From: Tessaracoccus sp. MC1679
Lineage (GTDB): Bacteria > Actinomycetota > Actinomycetes > Propionibacteriales > Propionibacteriaceae
Direction of reading: 5' to 3'
DNA length: 64,000 nt
Assembly: GCF_014164775.1 (NCBI RefSeq)
Contig: NZ_JACJGB010000005.1
Location: 124,001 to 188,000 of the forward strand
The position numbers were made by a program, and so were the translations under genes. The stretch's first letter is position 1; each line of letters starts with the position of its first letter. Below, piece by piece: positions 29,466 through 38,300 of this stretch. The notes beneath the pieces are model-generated. The model was not told where the DNA came from and did not search any database. It was given only the letters and a program-made list of their open reading frames with translations.

Positions 29466-30125
29466 GTGCGCATCCCACCCCTCCCGCTGCTGACCGTTGC
29501 GGCGCTGCTGTCTCTCAGCGCCTGCCAGAACGCCAACGAGTCCAACCCAGGATCAGTGCAGGCAGCCACCGGAGTGACCTGCGAGTACCCCTCGGACGGT
29601 GACCCGGCGCGCCCCGTCGACCCGCCGGTGGGTGAGAACGTCCCGGATCAGGGCACCGTCGGCCTCACGCTGCACCTCACCGCCGGGGACGTGGACCTGA
29701 CTCTGGACCGCGCGAAGGCCCCCTGCACCGTCAACTCGTTCGTGTCGCTGGCAGAGCAGGGCTACTTCGACGAGACCCAGTGTCATCGGCTCGTCGACTA
29801 CGGCATCTTCATCCTCCAGTGCGGGGATCCCACCGCCACGGGCACCGGCGGCCCGGGCTACACGATCCCGGACGAGCTGGACCCGGCGCCCACCTATCCG
29901 GCGGGCACCGTCGCGATGGCCAAGCGTCAGCCGCCGGACACCGGCGGCTCCCAGTTCTTCCTGGTGTGGGCGGACACGCCGCTGCCGCCCGAGTACACCG
30001 TCTTCGGCACCATGGACCAGGAAGGCCTCGACGTGGTGGCGGGGATCGCGGCGCAGGGCGTCGACGGCACGGATCAGACCTCGCCCAACGCTGAGGCGAA
30101 GATCGAGTCAGTCACGCTGGGCTGA
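29466..30125 (+). CDS. Lipoprotein cyclophilin-type peptidyl-prolyl isomerase
   Basis: 219 residues. The N-terminus MRIPPLPLLTVAALLSLSAC ends in a lipobox (Cys20), so the enzyme is probably lipid-anchored outside the membrane. The cyclophilin domain (about 60-219) shows CTVNSFVSLAEQGYFDETQC, HRLVDYGIFILQCGDP and GGSQFFLVWAD. In ours the FQGGDP of typical cyclophilins is LQCGDP. It assists folding of exported proteins. Its last 18 nt overlap the end of the converging hydrolase gene. Confidence 0.87.
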   Translation: MRIPPLPLLTVAALLSLSACQNANESNPGSVQAATGVTCEYPSDGDPARPVDPPVGENVPDQGTVGLTLHLTAGDVDLTLDRAKAPCTVNSFVSLAEQGYFDETQCHRLVDYGIFILQCGDPTATGTGGPGYTIPDELDPAPTYPAGTVAMAKRQPPDTGGSQFFLVWADTPLPPEYTVFGTMDQEGLDVVAGIAAQGVDGTDQTSPNAEAKIESVTLG

Positions 30126-30938
30126 GGCCGCGTCACCGTAGTCGGTGAGGAAGTGCCGCACCACCGTCACGAAGCCGTCCGGGTCGTCCGAGTGCACCCA
30201 GTGCCCGGCGCGCTTGAGCGTGAGCTGCAGGACGCGGGGGAACAGGCGGCGCATCGGTTCCAGGTGCTCGGGCAGCACATAGGGGGAGCGGCCTCCGTTG
30301 ACCCACAGCACCGGGCCGTCGAACGTGGCGTCGATGGCCGGCCACCCTCCCACGGCGTGCAGGGAATCGCCCAGCAGGTCCAGGTTGGCCTGCCACGACC
30401 AGTGCGCGCCCTTGTGCCGCAGGTTCTGCAGGAGGAATCGACGCACCACGACGTCCGGGATGAGTTCGGCCAGCTCCTCGTCGGCCTGGGCGCGGCTGGT
30501 CAGGGAGTCCATGTCCAGCGTGCGCAGGGCGGCCACCAGGTTGACGAACGTGGCCGCCGCGACATTCCGGGCCGGCGAGATGTCCAGCACCATGAGGCGG
30601 TCCACCAGCTCGCCGCGGGTCAGCGCCAGCCGCATCGCCACCTTCCCGCCGAGGGAGTGCCCGATCAGCGCCACCGGGCCGTCGAACCGGTGCGCCAGCC
30701 AGTCCGCGACCACCTCGGCCTGCCCGTCCAGGGTGAACTCCTCGGTCCACGCGGAGCGCCCGTGGTTGGGCAGATCGACGAGGTGGCAGGTGGCGATATC
30801 GCCCAACCGGGCGGCGACGGTGCCGAAGTTCTTGCCCTGACCGAACAGGCCGTGCAGGAACACGGCCTCCACAGGCCCCGAGCCGACGACCATCTCGTGC
30901 AGGGTCACCTGTTCAGCCCCCAGCAGTGCGTGTGCCAA
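30108..30938 (-). CDS. Alpha/beta-fold hydrolase
   Basis: 276 residues with the oxyanion loop VFLHGLFGQGKNF, the nucleophile elbow GHSLGG, and the late catalytic His in KRAGHWVHSDDPDGF. This is close to the YbfF / esterase-like group; the substrate is unknown. Its start lies 34 nt inside the upstream Cys-pair gene, so nucS, the Cys-pair gene and this gene probably form one leftward unit. Confidence 0.82.
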   Translation of the reverse strand: MAHALLGAEQVTLHEMVVGSGPVEAVFLHGLFGQGKNFGTVAARLGDIATCHLVDLPNHGRSAWTEEFTLDGQAEVVADWLAHRFDGPVALIGHSLGGKVAMRLALTRGELVDRLMVLDISPARNVAAATFVNLVAALRTLDMDSLTSRAQADEELAELIPDVVVRRFLLQNLRHKGAHWSWQANLDLLGDSLHAVGGWPAIDATFDGPVLWVNGGRSPYVLPEHLEPMRRLFPRVLQLTLKRAGHWVHSDDPDGFVTVVRHFLTDYGDAASAQRD

Positions 30939-31180
30939 TGGCGACGGACCTCCAGCCCTGAATCTGCGCCCAGTGGCGGGGTGTCCGGCCAGGCCACCAC
31001 GTGCGCCGTGCTGGGCTGGATCCGCTGCTCACAGCCGGGGCAGCGGTACTCCTTGCCCGCGCGGTGCGCGGGCACGTCGCGGACGATGTAGTCCGTGCCC
31101 CGTCGGCGCTCGCGGCGCTGCGCGCCACCCGACAGCAGGGGCCGCGGCGCGCGGAGGTGCTTCGACGGGCGCCGGGCCAT
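30905..31180 (-). CDS. Small basic protein with a CPGC zinc-ribbon-like pair, coupled to nucS
   Basis: 91 residues: a basic N-terminal half ([16 protein letters not shown]) and a C-terminal part with CPGC (47-50), HVVAWPD and RHWHTHCWG. The residue set (CxxC, two or more His, a late Cys) suggests a metal site. It resembles small actinobacterial proteins that databases label 'ATP/GTP-binding protein', a label with no visible basis. The ATG overlaps the nucS stop (ATGA). Function unknown. Confidence 0.75.
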   Translation of the reverse strand: MARRPSKHLRAPRPLLSGGAQRRERRRGTDYIVRDVPAHRAGKEYRCPGCEQRIQPSTAHVVAWPDTPPLGADSGLEVRRHWHTHCWGLNR

Positions 31181-31875
31181 CAGAACAGCCGCTCGTCGGC
31201 GTTGTCCAGGCCGCGGAGCACGTCGTAGTCGATGAGGCGCCACTCGATGTTGCGGTCCGCCGCCAGGGTGCGCGCCTGCGGCTTGATCTGCTGCCCGGCG
31301 AAGATCCCGCGCACCGGCGCGAGGTGGGGGTCCCGGTTCATCAGCTCGAGGTAGCGGGTGAGCTGCTCGACGCCGTCGATCTCGCCGCGCCGCTTCACCT
31401 CCACCGCCACGTAGCCTCCCCGCTCGTCGCGCAGCAGCAGGTCCACCGGGCCGATGGGGGTGAGGTACTCCCGCTGGATGAGCTGCAGCCCGTCCCCCAG
31501 GGTGGCGGGATGCTCGGCCAGCAACGCCTGCAGGTGGGCCTCGACGCCGTCCTTCTGCAGGCCCGGATCGATCCCGAGCTCGTGGGCCGAGTCGTGGAAC
31601 ACCTCGGCGAGCGCGATGCGCAGGGTGTCTCCGTCCTTGGCGCGGACCTGCCACACCTGCGTGACGCCGAGCGAGGCCGCGGACTCCACGTCCGGCTCAT
31701 CGACGACGAGCGTGCAGGGCGGGCTCATCCAGTTGAGGGGCTTGTAGGCGCGATCATCTGCGTGCACCGACACCGAGCCGTCCGCCTTGACGAGGATCAG
31801 CCGGGTCGCCATCGGGAGGTGGGCCGTCAACCTTCCGACGTAGTCCACCTGACACTTCGCTACCACCAAACGCAC
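31180..31875 (-). CDS. nucS: Mismatch-specific endonuclease NucS/EndoMS
   Basis: 231 residues. The N-terminal domain ([40 protein letters not shown]) and the C-terminal nuclease core ([20 protein letters not shown], then [20 protein letters not shown]) match the M. tuberculosis enzyme closely. The Asp and Glu-x-Lys of the core are the catalytic residues. NucS replaces MutS/MutL for mismatch correction in most actinobacteria. GTG 31875 is fixed by family similarity and by a perfect TATGTT hexamer 6 nt upstream. The C-terminus ERLF fits a clamp-binding tail. Confidence 0.95.
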   Translation of the reverse strand: MRLVVAKCQVDYVGRLTAHLPMATRLILVKADGSVSVHADDRAYKPLNWMSPPCTLVVDEPDVESAASLGVTQVWQVRAKDGDTLRIALAEVFHDSAHELGIDPGLQKDGVEAHLQALLAEHPATLGDGLQLIQREYLTPIGPVDLLLRDERGGYVAVEVKRRGEIDGVEQLTRYLELMNRDPHLAPVRGIFAGQQIKPQARTLAADRNIEWRLIDYDVLRGLDNADERLF

Positions 31876-31881
31876 GGGGCC

Positions 31882-31887
31882 AACATA
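31882..31887 (-). promoter_or_regulatory. Candidate -10 element (TATGTT) of nucS
   Basis: It is 6 nt before the GTG, with CTGGAC 17 nt further upstream as a possible -35. The nucS mRNA is probably leaderless. Confidence 0.5.
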
Positions 31888-31895
31888 GCGTGATC

Positions 31896-33122
31896 TCAGG
31901 CGGCGTCCAGCGCCGGCTGCACGATCTCGCGGTAGAGCAGCAGCATCGCGGCCGTGGTCGGGATGGCGATCACGGCCCCGATCACCCCGAACAGCATGCC
32001 GCCGATGATGGCGGACAGGACCACCAGCGCCCCTGGAATCCGTACGGTGCGCTTCAGCACATTGGGGTAGAGGACGTAGGCGTCGAACTGCTGGTAGATG
32101 AGGAAGTAGATGATGGTGGCGATGCCGATGGTGGGGTCCACCGCGAACGCCACGATGGCCACGGATGCCATCGCCAGCGACGAGCCCACCAGGGGGATGA
32201 AGCAGAACAGTGCCACCACGAACGCGAGGGCCAGCGAGTAGCTGCCGAGGCCGGCGAAGTTCATGAACACGAAGGCGCAGATGGAGGCCACTGAGACGAT
32301 GACGAACATTCCCGTGATGTAGCCGGAGACGCCCCTGAAGATCTCGTCGGCGAGATACCGGGTGCGGGCGCGACGGCTGCCCGGGGAGAAGGTGTAGAGC
32401 GTCTCCTTGATGGTGGGCAGGGAGGCGAGGAAGTAGATGGTCAGCACCAGCGTGACGATGACAGAGAAGACGAGGTTGGCCACCAGACGCCCCGCCCCCC
32501 ACAGCCCGCCGAAGAGGTTGTTGATGAGCGCACCCGAGGAGAAGAAGTCCGTGATCGTCTGGGTGATGTCGTACTGCTCCTCCCACTGCGCGATCTGCGG
32601 GTGACGGGCCAGGTTCTGCAGCAGCGTCGGCAGGTTCCGCGTCAGCGCGGCGGTCTGCTGGGTGAGCACCGGGACCAGGGCGGTCACGCCCAGCGCTATG
32701 ACGGCCAGCAGCGCGATGGTCACGATGGTCACCGCGAAGGGTCTGGGGATCCGCCGCCTGGTGAGGAACTCGACGGCGGGGCTCAGCCCGAGCGCCAGGA
32801 AGAGCGCCATGACCACGAGGATGAGGACGCTCTGCACGGTGATGACCGCTTGGGCCAGTGCCACCGCCACGAGGACGCCGAGGGCTCCCATGAACCCGAA
32901 CACGAACGGCGAGGGCCACGGGGAGCGGGCCAGCGGGTCCACGGGCGCCGGCGGGACCGGGACTACCACGGGCTCCGGGGTTGGGGTGAGCAGCGTACGG
33001 GCGCCGCGCGCGACGAGGCGCACTCCTCGCCCCAGGAGGCTGCGCCGTCTGGCCGCGGGTGCGGGAGCAGGGGCGGCGACCTCGATCGGCTGCTCCTCCC
33101 CGCCTGCGGGTGGCTCGGTCAC
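31896..33122 (-). CDS. AI-2E family transporter-like membrane protein
   Basis: 408 residues. After a Pro/Ala-rich cytoplasmic N-terminus (about 1-75) come about eight transmembrane helices with the family layout: two pairs of helices, a soluble stretch ([20 protein letters not shown]), then four helices including [12 protein letters not shown]. The family contains TqsA and Na/H antiporters, so 'AI-2 export' should not be assumed. The GTG start overlaps the stop of the coiled-coil gene by 4 nt. Confidence 0.85.
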   Translation of the reverse strand: MTEPPAGGEEQPIEVAAPAPAPAARRRSLLGRGVRLVARGARTLLTPTPEPVVVPVPPAPVDPLARSPWPSPFVFGFMGALGVLVAVALAQAVITVQSVLILVVMALFLALGLSPAVEFLTRRRIPRPFAVTIVTIALLAVIALGVTALVPVLTQQTAALTRNLPTLLQNLARHPQIAQWEEQYDITQTITDFFSSGALINNLFGGLWGAGRLVANLVFSVIVTLVLTIYFLASLPTIKETLYTFSPGSRRARTRYLADEIFRGVSGYITGMFVIVSVASICAFVFMNFAGLGSYSLALAFVVALFCFIPLVGSSLAMASVAIVAFAVDPTIGIATIIYFLIYQQFDAYVLYPNVLKRTVRIPGALVVLSAIIGGMLFGVIGAVIAIPTTAAMLLLYREIVQPALDAA

Positions 33123-34189
33123 TGGGGTGGGCTGTCCTTCTGGATCACGGCGGTGAGCTCTTCCTCGAAGCGGGCGGACTCCTCCGCCAGCGCCCTCAGG
33201 TTGCTCAGCTGGGCCAGTGCGGTGGCGCGGCGGCTCTCCAGGGTGGCGATGTCGCGCTCCAGCTGCTCCTTGCGCCAGGCCAGCTTCTCCTCCAGCGCGG
33301 TCTCGGCGTCGAGGGCGCGGGCTCGCATGGTGGCCAACGTCTCCTCGCTCTGCCGGGTGGCGCCCAGGCGGATGGACTCCGCCGACGCGACCGCCTCGGC
33401 GCGGATCCGCTGCGCCTCCTCGCGTGCTTCGGCCACCCGGTTGTCCGCGGCTGCCGTCTCCGCGTCCGCCTGCGCGAGCCGGTCCGTGACCGACTCTTCG
33501 GCCTCGCGAGCAGTGCGCGACGCAGCCGCCAGGGTCTCCTCGGCGGCCTTCTCGGCGGCCAGCTTGATCTCGGTGGCGGCGCGTGAGGCGTCCTGGGCGC
33601 GGCGCGCGCCCTCGATGGTGGCAGCCTCCAGCTGTGTGGCGGCCTGCAGTGAGGCCGCCTCGAGGATGGCCTTGGCCTTCAGCCGGGCGTCGGCGATCAT
33701 CATGTCCGCGTCGCGGCGGGCCATCTCCAAGGTGGACTTGCCGGCGTCGGCCTGCTGCTGGCGCAGTTCCCGGAGCCCGGCCAGGCCGGTGAGGCGCACG
33801 TCGTCGGCCTCCTGCTGCGCCGACTCGCGCAGCGCCGCGGCCGTCCGGCGGGCCTCGGTCTTGATCCGTTCGGCCTCCTGCTGCGCGGAGTTGACGATGT
33901 CTCCGGCCTGCGCCTCCGCCGAGCGCAGGAGCCCGGTGGCGTGCGCGCCGAGGCGGGTGAAGTCCGTGGTGCCCTGCTCAGCCTTGATGAACGCGATCTC
34001 GCGGGTGCGTTCGCGCACCTGCATCTTCAGCTGGCTGACCGACGTCTCCACTTCGCGAACGTAGGTGTCCACCGCATGCTTGTCGTAGCCGAGCATCGAG
34101 TGGGGGAAGCTCCCCGCCGCGGTGGCCCGGTCGTCGAACAGGTTGAGACCGGTCTCTTCGCTCTCGAAGTCGCTTCTCGGTGTGGACAC
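33119..34189 (-). CDS. Coiled-coil protein with DivIVA-like N-terminus
   Basis: 356 residues. The N-terminal segment [20 protein letters not shown] resembles the DivIVA lipid-binding start. It is followed by almost 300 residues of Ala/Glu/Arg-rich heptads without a break. Such proteins often scaffold membrane-associated or polar-growth complexes. The GTG at 34189 follows a GAGGAG site; the frame open upstream is not protein-like. It is coupled to the transporter gene downstream, so a joint role at the membrane is a possibility, not shown. Confidence 0.75.
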   Translation of the reverse strand: MSTPRSDFESEETGLNLFDDRATAAGSFPHSMLGYDKHAVDTYVREVETSVSQLKMQVRERTREIAFIKAEQGTTDFTRLGAHATGLLRSAEAQAGDIVNSAQQEAERIKTEARRTAAALRESAQQEADDVRLTGLAGLRELRQQQADAGKSTLEMARRDADMMIADARLKAKAILEAASLQAATQLEAATIEGARRAQDASRAATEIKLAAEKAAEETLAAASRTAREAEESVTDRLAQADAETAAADNRVAEAREEAQRIRAEAVASAESIRLGATRQSEETLATMRARALDAETALEEKLAWRKEQLERDIATLESRRATALAQLSNLRALAEESARFEEELTAVIQKDSPPQ

Positions 34190-34250
34190 CGGCACTCCTC
34201 TCCTCGACGGGGGATCGTCACGTCCGAGCCTAGTCGCTCCGGAAGACGGG

Positions 34251-34280
34251 CGAGGGCCGGGTGCGCTCACCCGGCCCTCG
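34251..34280 (-). terminator. Hairpin terminator after the epimerase gene
   Basis: A perfect 13-bp stem (CGAGGGCCGGGTG and its complement) with a 4-nt loop lies between the epimerase stop and the coiled-coil gene. There is no U-tract on the minus strand, as is usual in high-GC actinobacteria. Confidence 0.65.
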
Positions 34281-34299
34281 TCAGTCAATCCGCGCGAAC

Positions 34300-34749
34300 T
34301 CAGTGCGCGGCCGGTTCCTTGGGCAGCTCGACGAGCTCGAGCAGCACCCCGCGGGCGTCCTTGGGGTGCACGAAGTTGATCCGCGACCCGCCGGTCCCGC
34401 GCTTGGCCTCCGGGAACAGGAGGCGCATGCCGCGCTCCTTGAGAACCTCGGAGACGTGGTCCAGGTCCGCCACGCGGTAGGCCAGCTGCTGCATGCCGGG
34501 GCCGTTCTTGGCCAGGTACTTGGCGATGGTCGAGTTCTCGTTGAGGGGGGCCAACAGCTGGATCTTGCCGTTCTCCTCGCCCTGCTCGCCGGTGCCCATC
34601 ATGGCCTCGGCCACGCCCTGCTCCTCGTTGACCTCGCGGTGCAGCTCGCGCCACCCGAAGGTCTCGGTGTGGAACTTGACGGCCTCGTCGAGGTCCGGGA
34701 CGGCCAGGCCGACGTGATCGATGCAGATGAAAAGGTCAGTGTTGTCCAT
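34300..34749 (-). CDS. mce: Methylmalonyl-CoA epimerase
   Basis: 149 residues of the VOC fold, close to the Propionibacterium enzyme (DLFICIDHVGLAVPDLDEA, GSRINFVHPKDARGVLLELV). It interconverts (2R)- and (2S)-methylmalonyl-CoA for the propionate pathway. Compared from memory with P. shermanii, ligands His12, Gln64 and the C-terminal Glu are kept, but the third ligand position (His91 there) is Gln88 here; a QQ pair at this spot is common in actinobacterial relatives. The mutase genes are not in the window. The symbol mce here means the epimerase, not mammalian cell entry. Confidence 0.92.
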   Translation of the reverse strand: MDNTDLFICIDHVGLAVPDLDEAVKFHTETFGWRELHREVNEEQGVAEAMMGTGEQGEENGKIQLLAPLNENSTIAKYLAKNGPGMQQLAYRVADLDHVSEVLKERGMRLLFPEAKRGTGGSRINFVHPKDARGVLLELVELPKEPAAH

Positions 34750-34881
34750 GCCGCCAGTTTTTCACACCGGCGGCCGCCGCGGGCGATGGGGGTCGGGGAA
34801 GACTCGGCTGCTTCGGCGCGTCGCGACGGGGCCGTTCGGTGCGTGCGGCACACTGGCAGCTGACGACGCGAGGAGGACGCC

Positions 34882-35037
34882 GTGCTTGGTTGGCTGAAGA
34901 AGGCCCTGTTGGTATTGGTGGCCGCCTTCGTGCTGTTCTACCTGTTCACCCGCCCTGAGGCCGCCGCAGAGGCGGTCAAGTCGTTCTTCGGTGCATTCGA
35001 GGCGATCGGAGTCTTCTTCACCTCGCTGGCCGCATGA
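34882..35037 (+). CDS. Small single-span membrane protein, function unknown
   Basis: 51 residues from GTG 34882, with an excellent GAGGAGG site 6 nt upstream. One hydrophobic helix (about 7-22, LLVLVAAFVLFYLFT) is followed by an amphipathic Ala/Phe-rich tail. It stops 1 nt before the start of the PH-domain gene, so the two are surely co-transcribed. I recognise no family. Confidence 0.6.
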   Translation: MLGWLKKALLVLVAAFVLFYLFTRPEAAAEAVKSFFGAFEAIGVFFTSLAA

Positions 35038-35038
35038 G

Positions 35039-35620
35039 GTGAACTTCTTCCGCAGCCTGGTTGAGCCGGACGTCCAGGGTCACCTTCTGGTGGACGAGGG
35101 CGAGGTGATCATCGACGAGGTGCGCAAGCACTGGGCCGCGACGATCTGGTGGTACGCGCTCGCCAGCCTCAGCATCCCGTTGTTCATCTCGGCGATCGGC
35201 GCCGGCAGCCTCTACTGGGTGCCAGTGATACTCGCGTTGGGCACCCTCAGCACCGGGCTGTGGAAGGTGCATGTGGCGCACATGGACCGATTCGTCATCA
35301 CCAACATGCGGGTGTTCCGAGTGCACGGCGTGTTCGACAGGTCCCTGGCCACGATGCCGATGACCCGCATCCTCGACATCTCGATGTACCGCTCCCTGGT
35401 GGGGCAGCTGCTCGGCTACGGCCACTTCGTGTTCGAGTCCGCCGCCCAGGGCCAGGGCTTGCGCGAGATCCGCTATGTGGGGGACCCAGACAGCCGCGAC
35501 CTCACCATCCAGCGGGTCATCCAGCGCTCGGGGCTGCGGCAGACCATGCGGATGGACACCGCCGTGCTGAACATGGACCCGGTCAGCCTCGACAGCCCCA
35601 ACGAGGCCGACGGCGTCTGA
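35039..35620 (+). CDS. PH domain-containing membrane protein
   Basis: 193 residues: a short N-terminal segment (VDEGEVIIDEVRKHW), two transmembrane helices (about 37-80) and a bacterial PH domain of the YdbS type (bPH_2; DRFVITNMRVFRVHGVFDRS). The GTG at 35039 begins 1 nt after the stop of the small membrane gene. Function unknown; members often interact with membrane lipids or secreted proteins. Confidence 0.8.
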   Translation: MNFFRSLVEPDVQGHLLVDEGEVIIDEVRKHWAATIWWYALASLSIPLFISAIGAGSLYWVPVILALGTLSTGLWKVHVAHMDRFVITNMRVFRVHGVFDRSLATMPMTRILDISMYRSLVGQLLGYGHFVFESAAQGQGLREIRYVGDPDSRDLTIQRVIQRSGLRQTMRMDTAVLNMDPVSLDSPNEADGV

Positions 35621-35635
35621 CCGGGTCCGCCCGTC

Positions 35636-37255
35636 TCAGCCTGCCAGAGCCTGGTCCACCAGCGCCTTGGCGGCCTGCTGGACCTCGATCAGGTGGTCTG
35701 CGCTCTTGAGGGATTCGGCGTAGATCTTGTACTTGTCCTCCGTGCCGGACGGGCGCGCGGCGAACCAGGCGCTGTCCGTGGTCACCTTGATGCCGCCGAT
35801 GGCCGCGCCGTTGCCCGGTGCGTGGGAGAGCACCGCGGTGATCTGCTCACCGGCCAGCTCGGTGACCGTGACGTCCGAAGCGCCGAGGTGGCCCAGCCGC
35901 GCCTTCTGCTCGCGGCTGGCGTCGGCGTCCACGCGGGCGTAGTACGAGCGGCCGAACTCGGCCTCCAGCTCGGCGTAGTGCTGCGAGGGGGTCTTGCCGG
36001 TGACCGCGATGATCTCGGAGGCCAGCAACGCCAGCAGCAGACCGTCCTTGTCCGTGGTCCACGTGGAGCCGTCCATGGCCAGGAACGACGCCCCGGCCGA
36101 CTCTTCGCCACCGAAGCCGATCGAGCCGTCCATCAGGCCGGGCACGAACCACTTGAAGCCCACCGGCACCTCCACGAGGCGGCGGCCGAGCTTGGCTGCC
36201 ACCTTGTCGATGATCGACGACGACACCAGGGTCTTGCCGATGCCGGCGTCGGCCGCCCACCCCGGGCGGTGTGCGAACAGGTAGTTGATCGCCACCGCCA
36301 GGAAGGCGTTGGGGTTCATCAGTCCGTGGTCCGGGGTGACGATGCCGTGGCGGTCGGAGTCCGCGTCGTTGCCGGTGGCGACGCTGAACGAGTCGCGTTG
36401 CGCCACCAGCGAGGCCATCGCGTTGGGGGAGGAGCAGTCCATCCGGATCTTGCCGTCGGTGTCCAGCGTCATGAAGCTCCACCGGGGATCAACCCGCGGG
36501 TTGACCACCGTGATCGGCAGGCCCATCTCGGCGAGGTGCTCCCAGTACTGCACCGACGCCCCGCCCATGGGGTCTGCCCCGTGCACCAGCCCGGAGGCCT
36601 TGATGGCGTCGAAGTCGATGGCGGTGGACAACTCCTGGCAGTAGGGGGTCCGGTAGTCGTACCGGTTGACCTCCGTGGACCCGTAGCTTCCCCGGCGGAT
36701 GCCGGAGGGATCGCCCATCAGCTCGTTGGCGCGGGCGGCGATCACCGAGGTGGCGTCCGAGTCCGCGGGGCCCCCGGTGGGCGGGTTGTACTTGAAGCCG
36801 CCGTCGCGAGGCGGGTTGTGCGAGGGGGTGACGACGATGCCGTCGGCCTTGGCCGAGTTGAGGCGGTTGTAGCGGATGATCGCCCGCGACACCGCGGGCG
36901 TGGGCGTGTACTCGTCCTCGCGCTCGGCGCAGATCTCGACGCCGTTGGCGCCAAGCACCTCGATGGCCGTCTTCCACGCGGGCAGTGAGAGGGCGTGGGT
37001 GTCCTTCCCGATGAACAGGGGGCCGGTGGTGCCCTGTTCGGCGCGGTATTCGACGATGGCCTGCGTGGTGGCCGCGATGTGGAGGTCCTGGAAGGCGGTG
37101 TCCAGCGACGATCCGCGGTGCCCGGAGGTGCCGAAGACCACCATCTGGTCTGGGTTGGTGGGGTCCGGGGTGCGGTCGTAATACGCGGCGAGTAGCTCGT
37201 CGACGTTGATGAGGTCCTGTTCCTGGGCCGGCTGGCCGGCTCGCTCATGTGCCAT
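35636..37255 (-). CDS. pgm: Phosphoglucomutase (alpha-D-glucose phosphate-specific)
   Basis: 539 residues of the phosphohexomutase superfamily. The phosphoserine loop is VTPSHNPPRDGGFKYNPPTG, the metal site DADSDRHGIV and the sugar-binding loop GFGGEESAGASF. It interconverts glucose-1-phosphate and glucose-6-phosphate and links the glucan genes downstream with central metabolism. A GGAAGGA site precedes the ATG. Confidence 0.94.
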   Translation of the reverse strand: MAHERAGQPAQEQDLINVDELLAAYYDRTPDPTNPDQMVVFGTSGHRGSSLDTAFQDLHIAATTQAIVEYRAEQGTTGPLFIGKDTHALSLPAWKTAIEVLGANGVEICAEREDEYTPTPAVSRAIIRYNRLNSAKADGIVVTPSHNPPRDGGFKYNPPTGGPADSDATSVIAARANELMGDPSGIRRGSYGSTEVNRYDYRTPYCQELSTAIDFDAIKASGLVHGADPMGGASVQYWEHLAEMGLPITVVNPRVDPRWSFMTLDTDGKIRMDCSSPNAMASLVAQRDSFSVATGNDADSDRHGIVTPDHGLMNPNAFLAVAINYLFAHRPGWAADAGIGKTLVSSSIIDKVAAKLGRRLVEVPVGFKWFVPGLMDGSIGFGGEESAGASFLAMDGSTWTTDKDGLLLALLASEIIAVTGKTPSQHYAELEAEFGRSYYARVDADASREQKARLGHLGASDVTVTELAGEQITAVLSHAPGNGAAIGGIKVTTDSAWFAARPSGTEDKYKIYAESLKSADHLIEVQQAAKALVDQALAG

Positions 37256-37365
37256 GGGCCCATCCTTCCACCCCGAAGGCCGGGTTGCATGCGGTTGCCC
37301 TGGGGTGGGTCCTGGTGGGCTGGCCGTGGCACCGCTCGCCCGGCATCGCCTGGCGCTGAGTCAGG

Positions 37366-38268
37366 TCAGAACAGGACCGTGGCCAGCCTGCGCCGCGCCT
37401 TGAGGACGGCGGGATCGGTGCGGCCCACCACCTCGAAGAGCTCCAGGAGCCGCACGCGGATGGTGTCGCGGTCCTCGGGGCCGGACTGCGAGGCCAGCCC
37501 GAGCAGCCGCTCGAAGGCCTCCGCGTAGCGGCCGCTGATGATCTCGAGATCGGCCGCGTCGAGTTGGGCGGCGAGGTCCTCGGGGTTGGCGTTGGCGCGG
37601 TCCACGATGGCGGCCGGGTCGAACGAGGCGCTGCGCTCCAGCAGGGCGGACTGGGCGCGCCCGGCGATCACCTCGGCATCGCCCGGGGTCTCCTTCAGCA
37701 GGACGTCGAACTCGCGCACGGCGGCCGCGTAGTCCCCGGCCTCCAGGGCGGCGTCGGCCTTCGCGAAGCGCGGGTTCGCGGCCGGCTCGGCCGGCGCACC
37801 CTCGGCGACGGGGGAACCTGACACGGGCTGGGCGCGTCCCGTCATCCCGTTGGCCACGGCGAGCTGGGCGATCTGGTCCAGCACCGCCGAGATCTCCTCG
37901 CGGGACTTGGTGCCCTGGAACAGGGGCGCCATCTGGCCGCCGATGACCGCCACGACGGTGGGCACGGCCAGGATCTGCAGCGCCTGCGCCAGGCGAGGCT
38001 CGGCGTCAACGTCCACGCGTCCCAGCAGGAATCGGCCGCCTGCGGCGTTGACCAGCTCTGCCAGCGCGGCGGAGACCGCCTGGCCGTTGGGGTCTCGCGG
38101 GGAGTGGAACTCGAGGATGACCGGATGCTGGGCCGACATCGCCGCCAGGCCCTGGAAGTCCGCCTCCGACACCTGGGTGACGTAGCCGCCGCCGCTGCTG
38201 GGGCGCGCGGGCTGGGAGAGGGCGGAGAGGTCCACGGCGCCTGGGCGCGAGAAGTTGGCATCAGTCAT
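37366..38268 (-). CDS. YbbN-like thioredoxin-fold/TPR protein without the CxxC motif
   Basis: 300 residues: a thioredoxin-like domain (about 25-130) and a C-terminal TPR-like part (about 150-300). Where thioredoxins have WCGPC, this protein reads EFHSPRDPNG, so it cannot act as a redox thioredoxin. YbbN/CnoX proteins act as holdases, and the equivalent gene in M. tuberculosis (Rv1324) also lies between the epimerase and glgB. ATG 38268 is supported by CAAGAT 7 nt upstream. Confidence 0.82.
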   Translation of the reverse strand: MTDANFSRPGAVDLSALSQPARPSSGGGYVTQVSEADFQGLAAMSAQHPVILEFHSPRDPNGQAVSAALAELVNAAGGRFLLGRVDVDAEPRLAQALQILAVPTVVAVIGGQMAPLFQGTKSREEISAVLDQIAQLAVANGMTGRAQPVSGSPVAEGAPAEPAANPRFAKADAALEAGDYAAAVREFDVLLKETPGDAEVIAGRAQSALLERSASFDPAAIVDRANANPEDLAAQLDAADLEIISGRYAEAFERLLGLASQSGPEDRDTIRVRLLELFEVVGRTDPAVLKARRRLATVLF

Positions 38269-38275
38269 GGCCCCC

Positions 38276-38281
38276 ATCTTG
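38276..38281 (-). promoter_or_regulatory. Candidate -10 element (CAAGAT) of the YbbN-like gene
   Basis: It stands 7 nt upstream of ATG 38268 with only a G-rich spacer between, which suggests a leaderless mRNA separate from treZ. Confidence 0.35.
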
Positions 38282-38300
38282 GCCGCACACCCGGCCTCGT

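Noticed and set aside
29434-29470. Cobalamin riboswitch for the adenosyltransferase gene
   Set aside because: Only 28 bp separate the two divergent starts and the mRNA looks leaderless, so there is no room for a riboswitch.
30108-30125. 18-nt convergent overlap of the cyclophilin and hydrolase genes as a regulatory antisense device
   Set aside because: Short tail-to-tail overlaps recur in this dense window (also 28829-28832) and need no special explanation.
31896-33122. Quorum-sensing AI-2 exporter
   Set aside because: The family name is misleading. Many members are ion antiporters and there are no luxS or lsr genes here.
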